Assembly (NCBI GenBank): GCA_029747585.1
Contig: JAPEVF010000539.1
Location: 1 to 31,387 of the forward strand
Direction of reading: 5' to 3'
Origin: Pleurotus djamor
Taxonomy: Eukaryota > Basidiomycota > Agaricomycetes > Agaricales > Pleurotaceae
Length of the DNA stretch: 31,387 bases
Shown here: positions 19,736 through 30,999 of the stretch, piece after piece
Layout: each line of letters starts with the position of its first letter
Numbering within the stretch: the first letter of the stretch is position 1
Position numbers and translations under genes: made by a program
Notes under the pieces: generated by a model
What the model saw: only the letters and a program-made list of their open reading frames with translations
The model's database searches: none
Told to the model about the DNA's origin: nothing

Positions 19736-21101
19736 ATGTCTTTCAGTGTAAGCATATCTCGCCGTAACTATCTTGTCTCTTTTTGACTCCCTGCTGTTAC
19801 ATATCAGATTCCTACGCGCCTATATGATGTCAAAGAACGCGCTTTCGCTACCGATCTACCCCGCGATACCGAATATGCAATCCTCTCGCATCGATGGGGC
19901 AACGACGAGTTATCATTCGAGGAGCTTACTGAATGGAGTGGGAACCCCGAAACTTTCAATCCCAAATTCGACAACTTCTGCCAAGTTGCAGAGAACTATG
20001 GTTGTCGCTATGTATGGATCGATAGCGCATGCATCAACCAGTCAGACGCTGAAGAACTCGAGGCTTCCATCCGTTCGATGTACTTGTGGTACAAGAACGC
20101 CTATGTCTGCATCGTCTACCTTTTCGACGTGTCGTCCGTCCAGGCCATCGCTCGGTCCTCGTGGTTTACTCGCGGATGGACGCTGCAGGAATTTCTAGCC
20201 CCAGTGAGGATGGCATTTTACTTTCAGAACTGGACACGCGTGTCCCCTACATATGACTTTGACATCGTCCGGCTCGCCGTCCGTCAGGATCCCAGGTTCC
20301 ACAAGATAGCCTATGATTCGGGCAAACGAGGGGATTCACTGAGAAAGACTATTGTCAAGGCTGCGGGTAAGTTTGCATCGCAAACGAAACTTGATTGCAA
20401 TGTGTTAAACTTCTTTTTTCGTAGGATTTCGCAACCATCAGTTCCTCCATGAATCCTACGAGCCTTCCCCCAAGAATCTAGATTTAGTTCTTGGATGGGC
20501 CGAGCGGCGTCTTACCACATGTCCAGAGGATAAAGCTTACTCTTTGGTCTCGATGCTGAATGTCTGCCTCCCACCTCGTTATCGTGAAGGCAGCGATGAA
20601 GCTCTGAACCGCCTCAAGAAAACTTGTTCATCTTCTCCGCGGTCAAACCAGCTTTCGTCTGCTACTACATCCTTGGTCCGTACTACGCCCTCACACCTTT
20701 TCAATCAACGTCTTACTGGGCTCAACGCACCTTCCACATAGATAACCATCATTGATATCATCCGTGACAAGTCGAAATTTTGTATCCTACACCAAGGTCG
20801 GGATGGAAACCCTTGCCTCGTCCGAATCCAAGGCCCAGGCTTCAGTGATAAATGCACCCCGGGACCCTTGGACGGCCGGCTAGATGCGTATATCTTGTTC
20901 ACCGCTACGCCTTTACCTGATACCCTGCTGAAGTTGAAGGAGGAGTTTTCTATTACCCGACAGCCGGGGGAAGACAAGTCGATATTGAAGCGAGATCCGA
21001 GGCTACTTGTGGTGCGTAACGGCTGGCGTGGGGAGGTAGTACCGAGTGTGTTTGAATGGTGTTCTTCGTGTCGCTGTAAAGCGTTTTGCGATCACCCGTA
21101 A
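19736..21101 (+). CDS. HET-domain (heterokaryon incompatibility) protein 1
   Basis: Exons 19736-19747 (four codons, MSFS), 19808-20366 and 20425 onward join in phase across introns with GTAAGC and GTAAGT donors. The HET motifs are clear: YAILSHRWGNDELSFEEL near residue 25, YVWIDSACINQSD near 80 with MYLWYKNAYVCIVYL after it, and WFTRGWTLQEFLAP near 140. HET domains trigger cell death after fusion of incompatible hyphae in Ascomycota; in Basidiomycota the family is expanded with roles mostly untested. Exon 3 runs to an in-frame TAG at 20739-20741 (295 residues). The same frame then stays open to 21101. If GTCCGT at 20676 is a donor, an in-phase 66 bp intron (20676-20741, acceptor CACATAG) removes the stop and gives about 393 residues. 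I favour this, but the donor is weak. Confidence 0.8.
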
Positions 21102-22291
21102 ATTCATTGGCAATCCTCTGTAAGTAGCTTCTGTCGCTTCATCTCTCCCCTTATTACAACTACCTTAGGAGTCCGTGAATGTTTGAGTATTACCTAGGTT
21201 AGTAGCTGTCGACCGTCCTGGAGACGGAATTAGGATAAAAACGGTCCATACCAAGAAATAGTCTGCTTGGAACGTATGCNACTTCAACCTTTTACATACA
21301 CGATTGTTTCAGTTTTGCGAGCCACCAAATATGCTAGGGTTGGGGAGGCGGTATGACATGATTACCGAATTGCTTAACCTGGGGTTGCACCTTTCGCTCT
21401 ACGGACACCATTCTTCTCTATAGTAGGGGTGTTTAGAGCCGTCGCCGCGTTCATATGAACTCGAACGTCCTCAACCTGACGACTCCTGACTCCTCTTGAC
21501 TCCTGAACAGCACGTGCCAGCGTAACGTGCGTCGACGCGTTCTGAACCGCTTACGAACCTCATAACATGCAACCTCCACTGGTACTCGCGTCCCACGAAC
21601 GGTCTCCTCCGTTGCCCAGCCTGTTAGAGGAGATACTCTGCTGGCAGCTGGGGAGAGAGAGAAGGACACCGCCTGCCATGCTTGAACGGCTGCGACAGAA
21701 ACCACTGTAACCTCGAGTAATGTTGACTTACGAGTCTCTCTCTCGGGCTTAGTCGTTGGATTCGAGATCGAATTTGAACTATGATAGATGAACATTGATG
21801 AACGTTTGGACGTTTGAACCCTCAAGCCTTGACGCGGAACCTCTTTCATTGTTCTGTTTTTGCGTTTGAATGATATGGCGTTGACTGATGTTAGAGGACA
21901 GATTAACGGAGAGTGTGTCGATGAAGGGGAGGGGTAGAGAAAAATGTCTGGGTAGCGGGAGGCAAGTTGTTTTATTAGCCTCCCGCCCTTCCAATGTAAG
22001 TTCAAGTTCCCCAAAAGTATGAACTTCGCTAACCTCAACAACACAGGTCCTAGAGAGACCATGCCTACAGAACGGATGGCTACGTGAAGCACCAGAACCA
22101 GCATAGAAGCCTACAAAGTATACCGTGAAACCGACGCACGATTGCTCTGAACAGAAGGGAAGTGTCATATATGTCAGGCTGCCATAGGGAAGCAACTACC
22201 CTGAAGCCTCACCTCCTCCCCGAGGCCGCTTAAATACATTGAAGACGTCGGTGAGTATGTCTTTGAACCAATCTCTGGAACACATTGCTCA
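21102..22291. other. Intergenic between the two HET genes
   Basis: A minus-strand ORF at 22104-21451 reaches 217 codons, but it has no recognisable domain or splice context, and I treat it as chance. There is an N at 21280. The last 60 bases contain CTTAAATAC at about 22229, a possible TATA-like element for the next gene. Confidence 0.4.
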
Positions 22292-25075
22292 ATGGGCTGC
22301 TGCTTTTCCAAACCAGATCCACCAGGGCTATACAGCACACCAACAAATAATCAAGAAGGCACGAACGAAGAGGTCGAGGGTGCCGATCGGATGGAGGGCA
22401 AGCAAGTCAGTTTGCCAGAAGTACAGGGAGGGGTTGACGCCGTTCCTGAGGCGGACGAGTTGAGTTCGAAGGGTTTTCTGGCGGAGAGGCGCCAACTGTG
22501 AGTTACGGTGATTCACTCAGTTTACCATTGGCGCTGATGGTCTTCAGTTGCGACCTTTGTGCGAATGGACCCTTTGCGGACCACCTTTGGTTCTATAAAG
22601 CCCTTAGAACGCCAGCCCAATGGATCGATGAACCTGGGACTTATACCGCATCCGTTGTCGAAATGGATGAGGCGAAGAAGAGTAACCCATCTCACGTCTA
22701 CAACACCACCGCAGATATGTTGGAGGCTGCGGCGAAATCAGGCTGTCCATGGTGCACGCACATCTTTGCTCAAATCGCGCAATCAGGACGGTCGATCATT
22801 CCACTCAACCCATCTCACAAGACCGAAGATGAATTCATCCGGATTCGCGTAAATGTTAGTCTTTCCGAACCGAACGATAGCCCCTCTGGCCTTCAGAAAC
22901 TGAGGCTGGCTGTTACGCGAGTGAAGGATGGTCATCCGTGGGTCACTTCCAATTCTACTTTCTTACTGTACACTGAGCCTGGTACGCCTTTGCCTGACTT
23001 CACTGTGTCTCTTCTGTGACTTATCCCTTCCGCCTTTGCTAGACGATCCTGCTGCGGATGTGGTGGTAGCAAGACCTATGATCCGCGATGTCGCGTCCTC
23101 GAAAGCCGTTCAGAGTGCTGTCAAATGCATATCACAGTGTCAACAAGATCACGAACGCTGTCGGCACCTTGGAGACAAGGTACCGTCTCTCCCCACACGC
23201 GTCATTGATTGTCTGGACCCTTCGCATCCTCGACTAGTCTCTACAAACAAGGAGAAAGCATGGTACACTACCCTCAGTTATTGCTGGGGTGAACCTCAGC
23301 CTCATCAGACGCGTCTCAGTAACATCGCCGCCTACCACGAGGGTCTCGACGTCACCCATTTTCCTCAAACGATAAAAGACGCTATCGTCACTACGCATGC
23401 CCTTGGCATACGCTATGTATGGATCGACAGCCTTTGCATCATCCAAGATTCCGCCGAAGACAAAATCCAGGAACTCAGTGATATGGCTCGTATCTATGCG
23501 GATGCGTATCTCACCATCATCGCCGCCAGCGCTCAAAAAGTCAGTGACGGATTTCTTCAGATTCGTACCGCAGGCGACGACGTTCAGCCTGACATACCGG
23601 TTCGTTTTCCTTGTCCTGATGGAGCTGGAATTGGGACGGTGTATCTCTATTCTCCGGACACCTACATGCCTCAACATGCAGATGGGAAAGACCCTATCGA
23701 CCAGCGTGCTTGGTGCTTCCAGGAGCGCCTTGTTTCGCCTCGTTCCTTGATCTATACCTCGGAAACGCTGGAGTACCACTGCCTCACCTCGATGGTCGCT
23801 GTTGGCGACTCGGCCCTCCCATACATTCCCGCGCAACGGCTACCCGATGTCCTCTTCACCCCCGACCAATACCTTCCTCCTCAATTTACTCACGAAGAAT
23901 GGACTGCTTTTCGCGCAGCGTGGAAGTCTGGCCTGCTACAATACATGCGACGCGGTATCACGAATCCAGACGACAAGTTGGTTGCTATGTCCAGCGTTGC
24001 GGAGAGGTTCCAGCGTGTGTTCAAAACGGAGTACCTTGCGGGACTTTGGAGAGATACGTTGATTGATGACCTGTGCTGGTTTGTTTTCGGCGGCGGTTCA
24101 GATCGTCCGTCGTCGTATAGGGCTCCTTCGTGGTCTTGGGCCGCGGTGGATCATGGAATTATGACGGACTGGCATCTCATACCGGAAGAACATTCCAAGG
24201 AGACAGAGACTTGCGAGGTCGTCTCATGCGAGGTGACCCTAAAGCACAAAAGCCTTCCGTTCGGCGAAGTAACCTCTGGAACCCTCGTGCTTCATGCACC
24301 GTTATTCAAGGCATATCGGCATTGGGAGCTTCCTCCTTGGGCGCAGGTGTACTTACCTGGCTACGACAATAGCGCGGATCCAGGTCATCCAGCCAAGTCA
24401 TATCGTACCGATGGACCATTGGGGATGGATGATTCGGATACGTCGTCTGCTGAGGAATCTCGGTCAGGTCGACAAACTCCTGCGATAGAGGACGACGACG
24501 ACCAGTCAGAAGACTCTTTACCATGGCCTTCTCTTGCAGGCTCAGTTGGACCTCTCGATGGACCCCCAGGATTGATCAGTTCTCGCGGGCAAGGGCATCC
24601 TTCCGGCAGTTCGGACGGCAGCTCTGATGGGTCTGATGAGTCGGCGGTGTCTGGACCACTTCCTGGAGCCATGCCTGGAGATGGCATCCCCGATCATGTT
24701 AGTTCGCCCCCGCTCTCTCTTACAAAGGAAGGCCTTGGAACTGATCTCCTTTCCGAACAGGAAACCAATCGCAAGAAGCGACGAGGGCCCCCACTACCTT
24801 TTCCATCTACTTGCCACATCGGCGGTGCAATATCTGACTGCGCTGAAGAAAATGACTTGCAGGATGTTCATATAGCTTTACTTCGGTGGAATAAAGCAGC
24901 GCAGCATGCGGAAGGATTGGTATTAGTCCCAGTTGCGGAGCCGAATTCTGACGTGATTCCGGAAGGATCAGTCACAGTCCGCTATCGACGTGTGGGGTAT
25001 TTTGCTAGGCAAGAAAGCGATCCTGGCCTCAGTTGGATGGAGACTGTATCGTGGCACCGGCTCGAGATTGTATAA
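22292..25075 (+). CDS. HET-domain protein 2 with N-terminal MGCC acylation motif
   Basis: Three exons, 22292-22497, 22548-22981 and 23043-25075, join in phase for 890 residues; introns are 50 and 61 bp. The protein starts MGCCFSKPDPPGLY: Gly2 followed by Cys3, Cys4 and Ser6 is a textbook N-myristoylation plus palmitoylation signal, so membrane attachment is likely. Exon 2 has two CxxC pairs (CDLC and CPWC). The HET domain follows: YTTLSYCWGEPQ near residue 288, YVWIDSLCIIQDS near 338, ARIYADAYLTIIAAS, and QRAWCFQERLVSPRSLIY near 434. Further motifs are RAPSWSWAAVD near 580 and an acidic/Ser/Pro-rich linker at about 670-765, then a C-terminal beta-rich segment that closes the fold. This is the layout of standard large fungal HET proteins. 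It is only distantly related to the HET gene upstream (no shared sequence beyond the domain motifs). Confidence 0.92.
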
Positions 25076-25234
25076 TTTTTCCGACTGCTAATTGTAAACC
25101 TTCTTATCTCCCGTACAAAATGAGCATTTGGACATGTCGCATCTGTGGAGGTGGTCCCTCGTCGACGTAGAAGGTATTCGATGCCTGAAACCTCCACCAC
25201 ACCACGAAGCGTACTGAATTCTTCTTTCACGCTG

Positions 25235-27377
25235 TCATGTCTGGACAAGACAAGTTGCCCTCGAGAACCTAGGGACTACGTTACATTGGAATGGGCGCGG
25301 ATGACTGTGTGGAGGCATAGTCAGCCTACTGGTCCTACGGAGACATGAACCAGAGATTAAGTACCTGGATATCCCCGCTATGAAATCCAGGGTAGGCGTC
25401 ACTTCCTCGCCTTGCACGTTCTTGGCCTTTGATATAGTCATGGAAGCGAAGACGTTAGCAACGACTATCCATATGGTGTCCGTTGCCAGATGGCGCCCTG
25501 GACATATTCTGGGGGTGGTGGGTAAGCTCCTTGAACTCATGTCTTCCTCGCAGTCCGAAATGGAGGCCATACCTACGGCCGAACCCAAATGCAGCAAGCA
25601 AGGGGGGTTCTTCATTGCCTCCTTCAGATCGAGGAAGGAAGCGATCTGGGTTGAATTTTGTGGGGTTGGAGTAGATGCTTTCATCCAAGGACATTCCGTT
25701 ATTGACCGGCGGTGAGAGACGAGAAATTAGATGATAGTTTGAGGCTAGTCTGAGTTACTTACGTCGTGTTACCGAAGATAATAGACCCTTTGGGTATGAA
25801 CATGCCTTCGTACGTATCGTCTACCGTGGATCGGTGCGGTATCGCTAACGTACATAGGTTTGGTGTCTAGACTGAGAGAATCAGGCGAATTGTGACGCAC
25901 CAAGAGGAGTAACAGGATGCCATCTATCCTTCAGTGAGCACTCCAGCCCATAACATCTGGGATGTCGATAAGAATACTCACCTGAGTACTTCTTGTACGA
26001 CAGCATGCGTGTAAGTTAAATCCTTATAGTCATCGAACGTCGGGAGTCGATCTGGTCCAACAATTCGGTCAATCTCTTCTTGACCTTTCTTTTGTACTTC
26101 GGGATGTAAGATGATTGCTAAAAGGAAGGTCGCTAAGCTTGACCAAGTCTGTTATAACGCAATGAGAGTTTGTGTCGAAGAGAGAAAGCTTAGGTACTGA
26201 CAGAGTCCGCCCCAGCGGCGTAGATGACAGCGGCGACCCCTTTGATATCATCCAAGTCCCTGTCTGTCAGGGGTAGCTCAGCATCCTGAAGCTGCTGCGC
26301 GACAAATGATGGTTCAGCGGTTCCGGATGCCTTTAAGGGTATCAGCGCTGCGTTCACATCATCGAAGATGGAGATAGAGATCCACACCAACTGTGCCTTG
26401 ACAAGTTCAAACGGTACGTCATGTAAGCTTCGAATCAGCCAGTGCCATTGGCGAGCGAAATTGGCGTAGTGTGTTCCGGGGAACCAAGAAGGGAAATATT
26501 CCACTTGATAACAAAGATTAGAAAGCTGAACGCAGGACCAACGGAGTTCATTAAAGCCCACAGAATGGGAACAAGTCAAGCGCGGTTCCACCAGGCGGCC
26601 CTGTTTGCTTTTGAACACCTCCAAGCGTGTTGACAAGTGAAAGAATTTTATCATCATCCGATCCAATTTTATGTCCATACGCAATACGTAGCAGCACGGA
26701 CGTAGCATAGCTGAGCAGTATATTATGTCAACCATGAGCAAGGTGAAATATGGGGGCTAGGCGTACCGACTGAGAAGGAAGTCGTGTTTACCTTCGTTCT
26801 TCAACAATTCACGGATGAGAGTGCGCGTGCTTTCCAGCTGTATCTCCTGGAATTGATAACAAACTTCTTGACGAAAGTAAGAGTGGAAAAGCTTCCTGTG
26901 CTTGCGAAAGTCTTCGCCATAGCGGAAAAACGCGATATCCCTAGTCCAACCAAGCCTTGGTCAGGTCAGAGGGGGGTTTGCCCATGTAGTGACACATGAC
27001 GTACATTTCGAAGACGAGAAACCTCGGCCGATCACTGTACAACGCTCCTCGCTTGTCGAGTAGCTCGGATGCCGCTTTAACGCTGTTCAGGATGATGATA
27101 TCTTGGTTGGGCACCTTGAGGTGCATGACATCACCTAGGTATTGTGAGGCGACAATCACTCGTAGACAAATATTGGAACAAGATACTTACCATACTGCTT
27201 AGACCATTCATGATAGACTCTTCCTTGGTCCGTTGAAGGAAGAACGCGCAGGTGCCCAATGAGTGGGTCACCTGGCGGTCCTGGGGGGAGGAATCCTACT
27301 ATGCGCCTTCGTTTGGTGATGTACAGACAGCCACAGAATAGAAGTCCCAGCACAGTGACTTGAAAGAGCAAACCCAT
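25235..27377 (-). CDS. Cytochrome P450 A (one splice acceptor lost)
   Basis: Twelve exons: 27377-27191, 27134-27005, 26955-26767, 26710-26562, 26503-26388, 26330-26202, 26148-25982, 25923-25901, 25844-25763, 25698-25573, 25508-25365 and 25304-25235, for 503 residues. It opens with a membrane anchor (MGLLFQVTVLGLLFCG) and the hinge [13 protein letters not shown]. Helix I reads AGADST (296-301), helix K EVLR (353-356), the PERF region FNPDRF, and the haem loop FGFGRRICPG with ligand Cys435. This is a microsomal class II, group I enzyme of the kind common in basidiomycete secondary metabolism or xenobiotic oxidation; substrate unknown. At the exon 9/10 junction the expected acceptor AG is AA (25700-25699, AATAACGG where the paralogue has CATAGGGC). 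An in-phase AG at 25679-25678 could serve, dropping about six residues before the PERF segment. It may be recently inactivated or slightly shortened. Confidence 0.9.
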
Positions 27378-27574
27378 ACCGGCGAACACGAGAGAACGTC
27401 GTCGTAGGGCTAGAGTGAACTGGCGCGATGGGAATAAACTGAAAAGAAGAGAAATTGTGCCATGTGGGTCACGTTTAGAACTTCATTGTATCTATTCACA
27501 CACGAACCACATCAAGGGGTACTCTTCGTGAGTTTGTACGGTAAGGATGATTCCATTTGCGGCAGATGATTAAG

Positions 27575-29717
27575 TCACTGGGTCAGCAACAGCTTCCGAA
27601 CCTTTTCTGAACGAGGTGTCATGTTGCATCTGAATGGTTTAGGATGGCTGGTGGAGCGTCATGGTGCGAACGAAGGGCGTAGGTAGGCTATAAACGCACC
27701 TGGTGATCCCAACATGGAATTCTCGAGGAGGGATAACCTCGTTTCCTTGCTCGTCCTTTACTCTAGACACATCGAGAGTAGCGAAAATTGTGGCGACAGC
27801 TATCCATATACTTGCGGTGGCGACATGCCTACCGGGACAGATTCTGATCAATTCGTGAGGTTAGTGAGAGCCAAGGTAATGGGGGACTAGCGTGGGCTTG
27901 CCTTCGACCGAATCCGAACGCAGCGGGAAGAGGAGGTTCCTCGTTCCCACCCATCGAACGAAGCATGAATCGTTCCGGTTTAAACTCCAAGGGGTTTAGG
28001 TAGACCCTCTCATCCAAGGACATCGCCCTATGGGAAGGGGAAGATGAAAACCCCGCGAGAAAAGAGAGGATTTGATGGCCTTACACAGTATTTGTGAAGA
28101 CTGTGGCTCCACCAGGAATCAACATGCCATCGTAGATATCGTCTCCGATGCTACGGTGTGGGATACCTATGAACCTGTAGGTAGAATGTTCGGTGGACAC
28201 GAAGATACTGAGCCTTTACCCAAAGGTACAACTGGATGCCACCTATGCCGTCGGAGGATGACTGAGGATCGTGGGGGAATGCGATCTAACGCGGAAGAAC
28301 ACACCTTAAGGCCTCTTGCACAACGCCAGAAACATACGGCAAATCGTCATAGTCGTCAAAGTCAGGCAATCGGTCAGAGCCAACGACCCGGTCAATCTCT
28401 TCTTGAGCTTTCCTTTGGACCTCGGGGTGCAGCACGAGCGCGAGGATGAATACAGCGAGAGTAGACCACGTCTGCCAATTCAATGAGATATACATATAGA
28501 GCAGGTGCAATATAAGGAGATGGAATGATACACACAGTATCCGCACCGGCAGCATAGGTTGTCGCAGCCGTGCTCTTGATATCGGCAATATCATCTGGCG
28601 TCAACGAAGCTTCGGGTTGTTGGTCTAGTTGAAAATTTACAAATGATGGTTCCGCCACGCCGGAAGCCTAGTACATTGTCATGAGTGGACGTAATGTACA
28701 GGGGGTAGGGGAACGTACTCTCTCAGCCTTAACGCGATCATACGGCATGTCGTGAAGTTTCCGGGTAACCCAGCTCCAATGCCTGGCGAAGTTTGCATAA
28801 TGAGTACCTGGGAACCAAGAAGGGAGGCTCTGGACTGTGTTCTGTGTTGGGATTTGTGTTGAGGTCACAGGATAGGTAACGTACGGATGGGAAAGAGGTC
28901 GATAAGGGTTCCACCAGGCGGTCCAGACTGCTTTTGGATTTCTCCAAAGAAGTCTATCAACTTGAGGAAATCGTCGTCGTCGGACAGAACTTGATAGCCA
29001 TACGTGATACGCAGTACAATGGACGTAGTGTACCTAGAAATTTGAGACGATCGAACTTGCCATACCGCGCGTCAAAAGACAGGAGGAACTCACCTTTGGA
29101 TGAGACGATCGTAGTTTCCCGGATTTTCCATCAACGCACTAGCAAGGACGCGGGCATACTGGACCTGGATAGGGCGGTATTGGGTGGCTGCCTCCTTGTT
29201 AAAAGAAGTATGATATATTTTGCGGTGTTTCCGGAATCTTTGGCCGTAGGCAAGGAAGGTGGTAGAAGGGAACCAACCAAGTCTATGGTAGAATCTTATC
29301 AGGAAGGCTATCCAGCGCAACTTCACAGGGAGGGCATCTCACAAGTCGAAGACAGCTATCTTCGGTCTACAGCTATACGTTGCACCTCTCTGATCTAGAA
29401 GAGCATTGGCCGCCTTGATTGTGCTCAGAATAATGAAATCTCGTCCCAAAGCTTTCAAATGCATAATGTCGCCTAGAAATTTGGTCAATAGGTCGGCATA
29501 TGTCGAGATCCATAGGTGAGAACTAACCATATGCCTTGGACCATTCGTGGAATACTTTTGCCTGGTTTTCTTTCGGCATGACTCGGAGGTGGCCAATGAG
29601 AGGATCGCCAGGCGGGCCAGGAGGAAGAGGTGGACCATACTTGCTTCTTGACTTTAACAAAACGAAGCCAAGCGATAAGAGCAACGCTAGGGATGCAGAA
29701 GCAAGCAAGGAGTCCAT
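27575..29717 (-). CDS. Cytochrome P450 B (intact)
   Basis: Twelve exons: 29717-29528, 29472-29343, 29282-29094, 29033-28885, 28834-28719, 28667-28536, 28471-28305, 28242-28220, 28166-28085, 28027-27902, 27843-27700 and 27647-27575, for 506 residues. The N-terminal anchor [19 protein letters not shown] is followed by [14 protein letters not shown]. Helix I reads AGADTT (298-303), helix K EALR (355-358), then the PERF-type FKPERF, and the haem loop FGFGRRICPGRH with Cys437. All required residues are present. Intron 10 (27901-27844) has a GC donor (AG|GCAAGC), a known minor class. It is a tandem paralogue of the gene at 27377-25235: exon lengths 130, 189, 149, 116, 167, 23, 82, 126 and 144 are the same in both, so they arose by duplication. 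There is no reductase or backbone enzyme nearby to suggest a substrate. Confidence 0.94.
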
Positions 29718-30445
29718 TCGAACGTTTGCGATGCGTTATATCGTTGAGGTTCAGGGTACTAGATGAAGAAAGTGCTGTGACCTCTTCTGACCCAATTCGC
29801 TTGCCATTCACACGACGCAGCGTTCCGTAACCCCAGCGGGTAACGTACGAGGCGCATAAGGAAATCTCCCCTTGAGGTCAGGAGGGCTATGGTGTCGTTT
29901 CAAGCCAAAACCAAAACTGAGGCTTCTTCCAGCTGAGCGCGAGGCTCAAAGGTCATGGACAACAAGCGAAGTGGTTCGCCGTGCCCTGGCCTTTAGCCCT
30001 AGCTTCTACTAAAAGCATGTCGGTTGCTTCAGTTGGACCCGCGTCGCAGATAAGGAGACATGCCGGGAAATGATTCAGAGGACTCAATCACGCACTTATA
30101 AAGTAAAAGGCCGGAGTCTATGGCTTCCACTTGTTGCTTTACCAAATTCTATGAGCTCCTAGGGCCGGCAAGACACTTGTGGTGATGTTGGGTGGGTAAC
30201 CAGGAGTTTTGGTTCGCGATTGGACATATCGAAAAAGATGCGGTCAACTCGGGGTCGAACTCGAGATTCTGGGGTTCACGTGAGTGTCACATGCTTTTAA
30301 ATTTCGACGCGTCGTCCGTCACTTGGTTGTTCCGAACTTTTCCTCGACTTTTGTCGTTGGCTCACAAAACTCGCGCTAGTATCACAAGTCAATTGAAAGG
30401 CGTATCTCACTTGCCGCTACCTGCTACTGTATCTCTCAGGAAGCA
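29718..30445. promoter_or_regulatory. Divergent intergenic region between P450 B and the DUF6914-like gene
   Basis: 728 bp between oppositely oriented starts. It contains a plus-strand TATAAA at 30097-30102, too far (344 bp) from the ATG at 30446 to be assigned confidently. A minus-strand ORF overlapping the P450 start (29811) is a shadow. No gene seen. Confidence 0.45.
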
Positions 30446-30999
30446 ATGTCGCCCGCCGAATTAGATGTTGGGGACATCCTCGCCGTTCTTTTCTCCAGAT
30501 GTGATGGCCAAACATTCCATTGGGCCATTTGCATTCCGTTCTCCTCTACCACCGCAATAAAACTTCATGCAAAAGATCCAGGCGGAGAGAATTGGTTCTT
30601 CGAAGATCCCCCGCCTCATGAAAAATTATTGAGTTCGCCGATCGTTTGTGCTGCGATAAAGCTCGGTGGGCTTCCAGATTTCAGAGCTCACGATTTCTTG
30701 TTTTAACTGATACTTTATGATCTCAGGAAATATCGGGCCTCGCAGCCTCGACGAAGTCACGGGCTTACTCAAGGATATTCCACTCGCGATACCAGACAGC
30801 GATAAAAACACTGAACCGAGGTTCAGCTGTCGAGTATGGCTCAGGGAAGCGGTTCGACACCTCGACGCTGCAGGGCTCATAAACNTGCTCCGACATCAAT
30901 GCACTTGAGGCCGAGTGTAGGAGCTACGCACTGGAGAACGACGCCTCACAGCCATCATACAAAGGGTATTCATTCTTCATATCTGGGGTCTCCAGCTAG
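30446..30999 (+). CDS. Small fungal protein resembling DUF6914
   Basis: Exon 1 is 30446-30665 and exon 2 is 30727-30999, with a 61 bp intron (GTGGGC donor, CTCAG acceptor). Exon 2 contains an N at 30885. Read with the N, the frame stops at once; read without it, the frame continues through DINALEAECRSYALEND to GYSFFISGVSS and a TAG, for 163 residues. The N is therefore almost surely an inserted artefact. The protein has FHWAICIPFS near residue 25, NWFFEDPPP, then FSCRVWLREAVRHL. This pattern (HWAI-P, KLHA, FTCRVW, ECRxYA) matches a family of roughly 160-residue basidiomycete proteins that I remember as DUF6914. No function is known. Soluble, with no signal peptide. Confidence 0.8.

Noticed and set aside
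21451..22104. 217-codon minus-strand ORF between the HET genes
   Set aside because: No domain, no intron signals, no plausible context. Its length is within what chance gives in GC-balanced intergenic DNA.
25235..30999. A secondary-metabolite cluster around the P450 pair
   Set aside because: No polyketide synthase, NRPS, terpene cyclase, transporter or transcription factor gene is visible in the window.
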